14,666 bases of DNA from an uncultured Actinomycetes bacterium (lineage in GTDB: Bacteria > Actinomycetota > Thermoleophilia > Solirubrobacterales > Solirubrobacteraceae): NCBI GenBank assembly GCA_937888775.1, contig CALAQT010000256.1, positions 1 to 14,666 of the forward strand. Reading direction: 5' to 3'. Shown in pieces: positions 1 through 6,283 of this stretch (within the stretch, counting starts at the first letter, position 1; each line of letters opens with the position of its first letter). Both the position numbers and the translations under genes were made by a program. A model generated the notes under the pieces. The model worked only from the letters and a program-made list of their open reading frames with translations. It ran no database searches and was not told where the DNA came from.

Positions 1-52
1 GCTCGGCTGGCGCCGGCTGGTTGATGATGGCTGGGAGGTGCTCCTCGGACAT
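1..52 (-). CDS. Possible 5' end of a gene leaving the window
   Basis: An open minus-strand frame begins with ATG at 52-50 and runs off the left edge, reading MSEEHLPAIINQPAPAE. The frame is closed upstream by a TGA at 124-122, and this is the first ATG after it. There is no clear Shine-Dalgarno sequence. Instead a 12-bp tandem repeat lies just upstream of the start. Seventeen residues are too few to assign a family. The call rests only on reading-frame position and a plausible acidic N-terminus. Confidence 0.25.
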   Translation of the reverse strand, partial: MSEEHLPAIINQPAPAE

Positions 53-54
53 GG

Positions 55-78
55 TCAGGTAGCGGGTTAGGTAGCGGG
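55..78. repeat. Two-copy 12-bp tandem repeat next to the left partial gene
   Basis: Two adjacent units, tcaggtagcggg and ttaggtagcggg, differ at one base. On the minus strand they lie immediately upstream of the ATG at 52, where a promoter or operator could sit. The second unit also forms the left arm of a stem-loop (gtagcg 71-76 with cgctac 91-96). The role is unknown. Confidence 0.4.
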
Positions 79-263
79 AACGTCGCCCGTCGCTACTTAT
101 CCGTCGCGTCCGAATTTGATGTCAGCTGCCCTCTCGGCGGCGGGGAGGGGCCGCGCTCGACACCTCTACTGCGAACCCAGGTCGGCCACGACTCCCGGAT
201 TCACCCGGCGGAGCGTGGAAGCGACGCGGGCAAGAGCGTCGGCTTCTGGAGTCTCGTGCGCAG

Positions 264-371
264 CGCGAGCGAGCGTCGGGTGGCGTCGATCTGTCGCTCG
301 CCGATTGCGATGCGGAAGCGCCGGCCGCGAGGCGGACCGGTCGCAACCGCTTGCTCGGCAATCCGGCGCGA
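264..371. repeat. Long direct repeat, copy 1 (left boundary of the cassette)
   Basis: These 108 bases recur at 2453-2559 in the same orientation. The two copies differ by one inserted base (an extra g near 280) and one substitution (c at 297 against g in copy 2). Similarity stops sharply at both ends. The repeat carries an imperfect inverted pair: cgccgattgc at 299-308 and gcaatccggcg at 358-368, with one bulged base. It also has a central 8-bp palindrome, gaccggtc. No convincing coding signal is seen in it. It could be an interspersed repeat or the recombination boundary of a cassette. Confidence 0.9.
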
Positions 372-482
372 GCAAGCCGGCCTCGAGCTCGCTGCTGCTC
401 GGGGGGGAGCGAGCGCCTGGAGCCCCGCGTCGCGCAGACGCCTCTGCCCTCATGTGCCTTCCCGGGGTACGATCTCCCGGCA

Positions 483-1593
483 TTGGAAACGGCGACGTGT
501 TTCTGCGGCTGCGGTCTTGGCTGGGCCGCTGGGGCCGAGCGGTGGCTGGACTCGACGAATGAGCACGGCTGGCGCGTGTCGGACGCCCTGTCAGCGCTGG
601 AAAGCGACCTCGGGCGACATAACGTGCACGAGCTTCGCGACGCTGAGGCCGAGCGATTCCTTGCAGTGGGACACGAATTCCGTGACGGGCTCAAGGAGGC
701 CATGCATCGCAAGATTCGCCGGGGCGAGTACGACCTCGCAGGCGTGCGCGTGGCTGCGACAGGCTGGGTATCACCGGGAGTTGCTCAACGAGGTCCGAAA
801 CCGAATCGAGCTCCATGAGTCATCACGGGAAGCGCTCGCCGAGGTAAGGATGGCCCGGTGGATCGGCGCGTGGACGGAGCGGGAGGGGCTCTCGGTCGAC
901 GAGGCTGCGCTCGAACTTGGACGTCGTGTCAACGCCGGCGAGCCGCTGCCCTGGGACGAGATGGAGTCAGCGATGCTGTTCGAGATGAGCTTCGATCCCT
1001 GCGATCCCGCAACGGTAGACGTGCGACCGATCGCTGAGGACCTCCTGGTTCGTACCGAAGGCATCTTCGTTGAGTTGGGGATGTCGGGGCCACTCGGCCT
1101 ACTGATCCAGAGGGTGGCCCTGAAAGGGAGATATGCAGTCGAGGAGGAGCATCCGCAATATGGCGTGCTCCTTGGGGTGGCGTTATTCGGCTATGCGACA
1201 CGTATGGCGCGAGCCGAGCAGGCGCCGCTCCCCCAGCACGAGGTCGCCTTCGTCGAGCAGTGGTTAGTTCGAGGCGACAACGGCCTCGTCGACCATAACG
1301 AGATGAGCAAGAATCCGGATGCCCTCGCCCAACTCCTGGAGTACGTGGCAGCCCTTGCCGACGATCGGCTCCGCCTTCTCAGGCTGTTGTACTTGCGACT
1401 GGATGTCTGGGCGCGGTTCAACCGATTGGCCGGAAAGCAGCTGCATCGCAACTTTCGGCGAAACGGCGTGAAGCGACGACTTCAGCCACCTGCCGAAGCA
1501 ATTGAGACCCTCATCCGCCTCGGCTGCGCGGTGCGCATCATCGAAGAGGTCGCCGACGAGTCCCCGATCCCTGTCTCATCGTTGAGATCCTGA
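483..1593 (+). pseudogene. First cassette gene, hypothetical protein split by an apparent +1 frameshift
   Basis: Two plus-strand frames join to make one protein of about 370 residues. The first part runs in one frame from about 483 (a TTG; no good ATG or ribosome site was found) to a TGA at 816-818. It begins with a cysteine cluster, CFCGCG, that may bind zinc, followed by helical sequence (HGWRVSDALSALESDL). Near 745-760 coding character passes to the frame ending at 1593 (AWLRQAGYHRELLNEV and onward). One surplus base in gtgcgcgtgg would explain this. The remaining 275 residues look helical and soluble, with no signal peptide. Alternatively a separate gene may start at ATG 850 behind GAGGTAAGG. 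I do not recognise the family. The HEPN-like gene follows 74 bp downstream on the same strand, so the two may be transcribed together. Confidence 0.55.
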
Positions 1594-1667
1594 GGCGCCT
1601 CTGCGCCGGATGATGCCCGTCACTCGGAAGTGGCACGCGCGTCAACACGTCGTACGCTGGCGGATGC

Positions 1668-2336
1668 ATGTCCGATCCTGAGGTCCAGGAGCTCACATTC
1701 AGAATCGGTGACGCCTTCCCGGCTGAGTGTGTCGAGGCAAGATGGGTAACCGTGCTTGCCATGGCAAGCAACGACTTCCTGCGCCTGTTCGACTGGCTGG
1801 TGAATGCCAGTGATGAGGGCACGCGGCTACTGGTCTTCCGAATAATCGCGTCTGCGTTCTACGAGGTCGTTACGCACTTGGACGACACGGTGCGTCGGTT
1901 CCCCGAGATAACGACCCTCGTCGGCGATCTTGACGCTGAAGCCCAGCAGGAGGTCGAGCGGATGCGCGGCGCGATCAAGCCTGAATCGCCGTTTTACCTT
2001 GGCGCGTGGTTCGAGAAGCATCGCAACGTAACGTTTCACTATGCGGAGATGCATCCGAGCAAGGCCACGCATCGCCAGGAGGAGATCTCCGAGGCGCTTC
2101 GTGCCGCCGAACAGCTGTCCGGCACCATCAGCACCAGCGAGGGGTTCGGCAGCGTGCGCTTCGGGTTCGCCGACGAGGTGGCCGTTCAGTGGCTTCCCGA
2201 CGTGAGCGTGGACGGTGCCGCCGCGCTGGAATCGTTGCGCGAGCGGTGTCTGGATCTGACGCGGTTTACGCAGCGGGCGGCGAACCGCTATTTGAATCAG
2301 TTGGCCGCTGGGGTCGTTACCCGGTGCGACAGCTGA
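1668..2336 (+). CDS. HEPN-like protein (putative ribonuclease or RNA-binding protein)
   Basis: The protein has 222 residues, is probably cytoplasmic, and is largely alpha-helical. Its key feature is HRNVTFHY at residues 118-125, with R119 followed by a polar N120 and by H124. This is the RX4-6H pattern of HEPN domains, whose Arg and His cut RNA in many toxins, abortive-infection and CRISPR-associated proteins. The motif sits in a helical context (ASAFYEVVTHLDDTV at 61-75 and a Glu-rich helix near 136-150), as expected for a HEPN bundle. The start ATG 1668 has only a weak purine stretch (ggcgga) upstream. The gene follows the frameshifted gene at 483-1593, and both lie between the long direct repeats. 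No nucleotidyltransferase partner is visible. The motif is seen directly. The fold and RNase activity are inferred, and a non-catalytic HEPN-like protein is possible. Confidence 0.7.
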   Translation: MSDPEVQELTFRIGDAFPAECVEARWVTVLAMASNDFLRLFDWLVNASDEGTRLLVFRIIASAFYEVVTHLDDTVRRFPEITTLVGDLDAEAQQEVERMRGAIKPESPFYLGAWFEKHRNVTFHYAEMHPSKATHRQEEISEALRAAEQLSGTISTSEGFGSVRFGFADEVAVQWLPDVSVDGAAALESLRERCLDLTRFTQRAANRYLNQLAAGVVTRCDS

Positions 2337-2452
2337 TGCCGAGCGGGGATGCCTGGCCGGGGTCGAGGCGTTGCATAGGCCAGCACGGCCTGACCCCCCT
2401 TCTCACCCGTTCAGTCCGCTACGCACCCAAGTCGCCGATGCATCTAGCCCAT

Positions 2453-2559
2453 CGCGAGCGAGCGTCGGTGGCGTCGATCTGTCGGTCGCCGATTGCGATG
2501 CGGAAGCGCCGGCCGCGAGGCGGACCGGTCGCAACCGCTTGCTCGGCAATCCGGCGCGA
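2453..2559. repeat. Long direct repeat, copy 2 (right boundary of the cassette)
   Basis: This is the second copy of the repeat at 264-371, in the same orientation and 107 bp long. It lies 116 bp after the stop codon of the HEPN-like gene. A perfect 8-bp hairpin (atcacggc 2559-2566 with gccgtgat 2579-2586) starts at its last base and has no equivalent next to copy 1. The rest of 2337-2790 shows no gene I can support. An open minus-strand frame there reads plausibly for a short distance but has no start or recognisable domain. Confidence 0.9.
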
Positions 2560-2790
2560 TCACGGCCCAGTCCACGCCGCCGTGATGACCACCACCTTCG
2601 GAACGTCCGAGCGCTAAGGCTAAGGCTCGCCGTATTTCCCGCCGCCGATGGCGACGACGGAGCGCGGCGATCATCTCGGCGCCAAACAGCGGAGCCGCAG
2701 TCTCGGGAAGGTCCGGGAAGGGTTCCGGTGAGTCCTTTCGAATAGGTAGCGAGAAGCCCGATGATCGCTAGTTGCTTGCGGTCCTGCTCG

Positions 2791-3858
2791 CTACTCGCTC
2801 GCCGCCGCGGCACGCGCGCGCAGCGTGGCGCCGACACGAGCTCTGGCACAGCGTGGACAGCCCGACCCGGCCGCGCGTCCCCGTACGCGGGTGCGCCACT
2901 CGTGTTCGCAGTCAGGACAGAGCCACCAGACATCCTGGCGCGTGTTGATCCCGAGGCTGTAGGGATCCAGTTCTCCATTGTGGGTCGGGTGCAGCTGCGC
3001 GACGAGGTCTGGATGGATCGCGGCGAGCGAGCGTTCCGGGGGAACGCGGCGGCGGGCGGCCGCGACCCGCTGCTGGGCGCAGCGCGGACAGCCATGGCCG
3101 GCGACGCGCTGCTTGACGGTCGATGCCCAATCGTGCTCACATTCCGAGCAACGCCACCAGGCGCGCGTCCGTGACCCTGGTCCAAGCGTGCTCGGGTCGA
3201 GGTCGCGAAGCTCCGCGGCCAGCTCGGGGCGGAGAGCGGCGAGTGATCGCCCGGGCGCAAACGTCCCTCGGCGCGCTGCCGCTCGCTGCGCGGCCGCGCA
3301 GCGGGGGCAGCCGTAGCCGCCGCCGACGCGGCTCTGCGAGCTGGTTTGCCACTTGTGCTTGCACTCTGGACAGCGCCACCAGAGTTTCTGAAGTGATGAC
3401 GGTCCGAGAATGTAGGGGTCAAGCTTGCCGTTGCGGGTCGGGTGCAGCTCCCGGACGAGGTCCGGCCGCAAAGCGGCCATCGAACGGCCCGGCGAGATTC
3501 GTCGCCGGGCTCTCTCACGTCGCTCCTCTGCGGATGCCGGCGGAGCCGGCGGCGCTGGAAGTTCTCCCGCCGCTACTCGTCGGCGAGTGTTAGCGGCGAG
3601 CAGTTCGCTGGTCCCAGCTGCGACCGTCGGCGTCGTGGCCCGGAGCTGGAACGCCACGCGGTAGTCCGCGAGCGTCCAGCCGTGCGTGCGGCGCAGGTGG
3701 GACCCGCCGAACCCCCGGAACCATCCGCCGCAGAGGTGGCACTGCACCTTGTCCTCGGTCTCGTCGTATGCGAGCTGGCCGAGCCGGCCGAAGTAGTCGG
3801 TGCCATCCGCCAGGCGGTGGGCGATGGCGGGCGGCGCGAGCAGCTCGTCGTAGACCAT
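2791..3858 (-). CDS. MucR-like zinc finger plus three treble-clef zinc ribbons, putative DNA-binding protein
   Basis: The protein has 355 residues from ATG 3858; the frame stays open upstream to 4083, with another ATG at 3939. Residues 38-72 hold a Ros/MucR-type finger: C40, C43, H54 and H59, then HGWTLADYRVAF, the typical helix after the finger. After an Ala/Pro linker (98-125) come three repeats of about 70 residues, at roughly 125-187, 204-261 and 276-337. Each has the pattern R-S-(L/M)-A-A-(L/I), a WW(R/L)CP-type CxxC, an (H/D)-x-W, and a final GCPRC. This matches the probable zinc-ribbon/treble-clef family of Pfam DUF4379. The third repeat is followed by a short basic Ala-rich tail. It likely binds DNA or RNA and may be a regulator. 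It lies downstream of the sigma factor pair on the same strand, after a gap of about 155 bp. Confidence 0.8.
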   Translation of the reverse strand: MVYDELLAPPAIAHRLADGTDYFGRLGQLAYDETEDKVQCHLCGGWFRGFGGSHLRRTHGWTLADYRVAFQLRATTPTVAAGTSELLAANTRRRVAAGELPAPPAPPASAEERRERARRRISPGRSMAALRPDLVRELHPTRNGKLDPYILGPSSLQKLWWRCPECKHKWQTSSQSRVGGGYGCPRCAAAQRAAARRGTFAPGRSLAALRPELAAELRDLDPSTLGPGSRTRAWWRCSECEHDWASTVKQRVAGHGCPRCAQQRVAAARRRVPPERSLAAIHPDLVAQLHPTHNGELDPYSLGINTRQDVWWLCPDCEHEWRTRVRGRAAGSGCPRCARARVGATLRARAAAASE

Positions 3859-4013
3859 ATGCGCGCTACTTCTGACGGTTCTTGTCTCTAGGAACGCAGT
3901 GGCGGGCAGCTGAGCGCCGCCCTCATCGTGGCTCTGCATGTCCTCTGGAGCGTAGCTTCCAGGACCACTGCAGCCGAGGCCCGAGCTGCGATTGTCGCGA
4001 GAGGCGCAGGCGG

Positions 4014-4361
4014 CTACGCGGCCCCGGCGAGTTCCCAAAGCGGGATGCCGAGCGCCAGCAAGGTTCGCAGCGGGTTGACGCACGGGCGTTCGAGCAGCTC
4101 ACCGGGGATCAACGCGGCGCGGGCGTACGCCCGGGCGTTTTGATCGGTGTAGGGGCCTGGTAGTTCGCCGCGGAGCACATCGCCGGCGTAGGCGCACATG
4201 AAGATGACGAACGGGTGCTCGGGATCCGCGACGGGGCGTCGCGCGAGCTCGTCGCAGAGGATGCACCGCTGGGCGGTCGCGCACGCGACGAGCCGCCCTC
4301 GGTAGCTCACGGGTTGAAGTGTTCTCATGTCAGCTAGAGCCAGCCAGCGCTCGGAGATCAC
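4014..4361 (-). CDS. Small protein coupled to the sigma factor, possibly a degenerate ImmA/IrrE-type protein
   Basis: The protein has 115 residues from GTG 4361-4359, which overlaps the sigma-factor stop by four bases (GTGA). That arrangement suggests translational coupling. A later in-frame ATG at 4328 is possible. It contains a CILC pair near residues 33-36. The C-terminal part (NARAYARAALIPGELLERP) resembles the helix-plus-LMP segment found after the active site in ImmA/IrrE (COG2856) metallopeptidases. The HEXXH motif of that family is absent, so any relation would be to a non-catalytic or shortened version. In context it could modulate the sigma factor, like an anti-sigma or co-regulator. 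The coding call is fairly firm because of the overlap and codon pattern. The family assignment is weak. Confidence 0.6.
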   Translation of the reverse strand: MISERWLALADMRTLQPVSYRGRLVACATAQRCILCDELARRPVADPEHPFVIFMCAYAGDVLRGELPGPYTDQNARAYARAALIPGELLERPCVNPLRTLLALGIPLWELAGAA

Positions 4362-4933
4362 CCCCCGAGCCGGTCGGCGCGGTTGGTGAGCGGCTCGGGT
4401 GCGGACTGGTTGAGCTTGCGGCGGCCGCGGAGGATTTGCCGCTCGACGGTCCGGATGCTTGGGCCGGTGGCGGCAATTTCCTGGTAGCTGAGTCCGAGCG
4501 CCTTGAGGGCGAGAAACTGCCGCTGGCGCTCGGTGAGCATCGCGAGCCTGCCCTTCAGCTCGCGGGTGTGTTCGTGTGAGATCGCGGCGTCCAGCGGGTC
4601 GGGCGTGTCGCCGGCGGGCTCGGGCAGCTCTCCGGCCTCGCGGTCGTCGTGTGCGTCGTTAGCCGTCCAGCCTCCAACCGGGATGTCGCGCGAAGCGGAG
4701 TGCTTCCATGCCTCGCGGATGGCGGTGATCGTCAGCCACCGCACCGCGCCGGGGCCGTCGGGGTCGACCTCGGTGTGGGTGCAGAGTCGCATCCAGGCGG
4801 TCTGACAGGCGTCCTCGATTACCACCTCAGACGTCCGTACGCGAGCGGAGACGAGCCTGTGGAGCTTGGTCGCCTGCTGCTCGTAGAGGACCGTGATCCG
4901 CTCGTCCCGGTGAGCCGCCCGCGCGTGTCTCAT
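4358..4933 (-). CDS. ECF-like RNA polymerase sigma factor, sigma-70 family
   Basis: The protein has 191 residues from ATG 4933, chosen because GAGAGAGG lies six bases upstream; the open frame extends further to 4996. Residues about 15-80 look like sigma region 2, with EDACQTAWMRL at 40-50 as the polymerase-binding helix and a Trp at 66 near the -10 reading part. A Gly/Pro/Glu-rich linker (82-115) follows. Residues 125-175 are region 4, with LTERQRQFLALKALGLSYQE as its first helices and TVERQILRGRRKL as the recognition end. The size and two-domain layout fit group IV (ECF-type) or phage/plasmid-borne sigma factors. No anti-sigma factor with a membrane segment is adjacent; the coupled protein at 4014-4361 is soluble. 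The upstream region 4935-5156 is an unusual mirrored promoter-like region that may be the sigma factor's own target. Confidence 0.88.
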   Translation of the reverse strand: MRHARAAHRDERITVLYEQQATKLHRLVSARVRTSEVVIEDACQTAWMRLCTHTEVDPDGPGAVRWLTITAIREAWKHSASRDIPVGGWTANDAHDDREAGELPEPAGDTPDPLDAAISHEHTRELKGRLAMLTERQRQFLALKALGLSYQEIAATGPSIRTVERQILRGRRKLNQSAPEPLTNRADRLGG

Positions 4934-4934
4934 T

Positions 4935-5156
4935 GAAACCTCTCTCGGTCGGTGAACATGGCCGAGGAGACGGCGAGGGCGCCAGGCTGCTGTCAAACAG
5001 AAGAACCGGACTCTCGCCCTACTGCCGGCGCGACCCCCGCCCGTTCACCGGGGGTCGTCTCGCGCAGCGCGGCGCCGGCGGGGCCTTTCTTCTGCTTGAC
5101 AGCAGACCAGCCAAGCCAAACTCTGACGGTCAGTTCACCGACCGAAGGGAGGTTTC
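4935..5156. promoter_or_regulatory. Mirrored two-box inverted-repeat region between the sigma gene and a divergent small gene
   Basis: Two boxes occur on both strands in mirror order. Inner box: ctgctgtcaaacagaagaa at 4987-5005 pairs with ttcttctgcttgacagcag at 5087-5105 (18 of 19), so each strand shows TTGACA (5096-5101 plus; 4996-4991 minus). Outer box: GTTCACCGACCGA followed by a GAGGTTT ribosome-site-like end, at 5133-5155 plus and 4957-4936 minus. The 27-29 bases between the boxes are not conserved. The centre adds nested perfect stems: gccggcgc 5024-5031 with gcgccggc 5072-5079, and cgacccccg 5031-5039 with cgggggtcg 5049-5057. It most likely holds divergent promoters and operators. A MITE-like insertion is the alternative; no target duplication was seen. 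Confidence 0.65.
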
Positions 5157-5311
5157 GGCCGCCTGCGGCCCGCCGGTGAACCGGCCGCCCTTTAGGTTGC
5201 GCGGCGACGCTTTGATCGGAGCGGATCGGGTCCGGCGCGCCCGGCGGCGGCGTGGCTCGTGGCGCTGGGAGGCCCTGCGGCGGCGGCTGGCCCTCTCACG
5301 GAGAGGATCGG

Positions 5312-5543
5312 ATGACGGGCGACGTGACGATCGAGATCTGCGGGTTTGCGCGGCGCGAACGGCGGGAGGCTGGCGTCGCCGGACGCCGGCCGGTCGTCGC
5401 GCTACTACGAGCTCTCCACGCACAGCGCGCAGGGCGCCTGGCGGGAGCGGCGCGGCGCTTCGCGGCGAGCGCACGCAAGGGCGAGGATGAGCGGGCTGGA
5501 GATGATCGCCGGGTCAGCTCGACGGGCGCGATGCAGGGGTTAG
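5312..5543 (+). CDS. Small basic hypothetical protein, apparently frameshifted near codon 12
   Basis: ATG 5312 sits behind a good ribosome site (GGAGAGGA, about five bases away) and opens MTGDVTIEICG. In the same frame, coding character is then lost. The next frame, from 5346, has almost only G/C-ending codons and reads through SSRYYELSTHSAQGAWRER and RRAHARARMSGLEMIAGSA to a TAG at 5541-5543. Removing one T from the ttt at 5345-5347 joins both parts into a 76-residue, Arg-rich protein. Its stop interlocks with the stop of the convergent minus-strand gene in the tetranucleotide TTAG, which supports a real gene end. It lies on the far side of the mirrored region from the sigma gene. The family is not recognised. 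A shorter gene starting at TTG 5346 is the alternative. Confidence 0.4.
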
Positions 5544-5971
5544 GCGCTGCGGGGAACGCGCGCGGAGGCGGAGCCGCGCTCGGCTGCGATCGCCGCAGAC
5601 AGCGCACGAGCGGCGACGGAGATCTCGCCGAACGCGCGGGCGATCGCGGGGATGCTGATGCCCTCAAAGGCACGACTGAGATCTTCCAGGGACTGGTCGA
5701 ACTCGTTCCAGAGTTCTGGTGGGCCCGGGCGGCCGCTGGCGGGCGTGAGCTCGTGTGGCGCCGGGCGCTCTGCTGGGGGGAGCGGGGTCCAGCCGAGGCC
5801 TTGGCGGGCGGCGTAGTCGTAGGCGATCTGTTGCTCTTCGCAGGCGTCGGCAAGGTCGCGCAGTCGGCGTGGGTAGCCGGGGTCTGGCGGCGCGGTCACG
5901 TGTTGTCTGAGTGCCGTCTGCCAGCTGTGCTCCGCGATGCGGAGCTGGTTCATCGCGCGGTCGAGCGTCAC
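5540..5971 (-). CDS. Hypothetical helical protein coupled to the HTH gene
   Basis: The protein has 143 residues from GTG 5971-5969, which overlaps the TGA of the upstream HTH gene by four bases (GTGA). ATG 5953 is an in-frame alternative. The N-terminal half is helical, with charged and hydrophobic spacing (RRLRDLADACEEQQIAYDYA). A Pro-rich linker follows. The C-terminus is an amphipathic helical stretch (WNEFDQSLEDLSRAFEG, then AIARAFGEISVAARALSAAI). No signal peptide, membrane span or catalytic motif is seen. Tight coupling suggests it works with the HTH protein, perhaps as a partner or multimerisation subunit. The family is not recognised. Confidence 0.65.
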   Translation of the reverse strand: MTLDRAMNQLRIAEHSWQTALRQHVTAPPDPGYPRRLRDLADACEEQQIAYDYAARQGLGWTPLPPAERPAPHELTPASGRPGPPELWNEFDQSLEDLSRAFEGISIPAIARAFGEISVAARALSAAIAAERGSASARVPRSA

Positions 5972-6216
5972 TGCGGCGTGAACTGGGCGACGCCCGAGGT
6001 CTCGACCAGCGGCGTGATGACCGAGGTGGTTTCGGGCTCGATCGTCCTGAACATGGCGCCGAGGTCTGAGCGTCGGACGCGGTACTCGCGGCCGGTTGGC
6101 CTGATCGCGCGTAGCTTTCCCTGCTTGATCCACGTTCGGACCGTCGCCTCGGTGTACTTGAGCTCTTTCGCGACCTCAGGGACGGTGAGAAGCTCGGCTG
6201 GATTGGAATCTGGCAC
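5968..6216 (-). CDS. Excisionase/MerR-type helix-turn-helix DNA-binding protein
   Basis: The protein has 82 residues from GTG 6216-6214, with a clear ribosome site (GGAGGG) nine bases upstream. Residues 9-57 match the HTH_17/excisionase-family winged HTH: LLTVPEVAKELKYTEATVR is the helix-turn-helix, TWIKQGKLRAIRP leads to the wing, and the R-RSDL segment closes it. The C-terminal 25 residues are a short, poorly structured tail. Such proteins act as recombination directionality factors in mobile elements or as small transcription regulators. The gene is coupled to the downstream helical protein and faces away from the membrane/secreted-protein run. No integrase is present in the window, so a purely regulatory role is equally possible. 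Confidence 0.85.
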   Translation of the reverse strand: MPDSNPAELLTVPEVAKELKYTEATVRTWIKQGKLRAIRPTGREYRVRRSDLGAMFRTIEPETTSVITPLVETSGVAQFTPQ

Positions 6217-6283
6217 TGGTTGTTACCCTCCGACAAGCCGTAGCGTATCAGGCGCCTACAGATGGTATCGTGGCTAAACGGTC
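6217..6283. promoter_or_regulatory. Short divergent promoter region
   Basis: Only 67 bp separate the start of the HTH gene (minus) from the start of the membrane protein gene (plus), so promoters for both must sit here or overlap the genes. AT-richer patches such as gatggtatcgtggctaaac could hold -10 elements, but none matches the consensus well. The HTH product is a natural candidate to bind here. Confidence 0.35.

Noticed and set aside
264..371. The long repeat as an integron attC site
   Set aside because: The size and gene-flanking position fit, but there are no recognisable GTTRRRY/RYYYAAC core sites at its ends and no integron integrase in the window.
351..482. Extending the first cassette gene upstream to ATG 351
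   Set aside because: The added residues lie largely within and just after the long repeat and have poor, Arg/Pro/Ser-biased composition. Real coding character starts near the CFCGCG motif.
264..2559. CRISPR array
   Set aside because: There are only two copies of a 107-bp unit more than 2 kb apart, with genes between; no short repeats with regular spacers are present.
2403..2790. Minus-strand gene beyond the zinc-ribbon protein
   Set aside because: A short stretch reads plausibly (DRKQLAIIGLLATYSKGLTG), but there is no start codon with a ribosome site, and the frame continues into the long repeat with low-quality composition.
4014..4361. Active ImmA/IrrE metallopeptidase
   Set aside because: The C-terminal segment resembles the family, but no HEXXH motif is present in this protein.
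5544..6277. A long plus-strand gene from 5252 to 6277
   Set aside because: It runs antisense to two well-supported minus-strand genes coupled by GTGA, and its composition past 5543 is that of a shadow frame.
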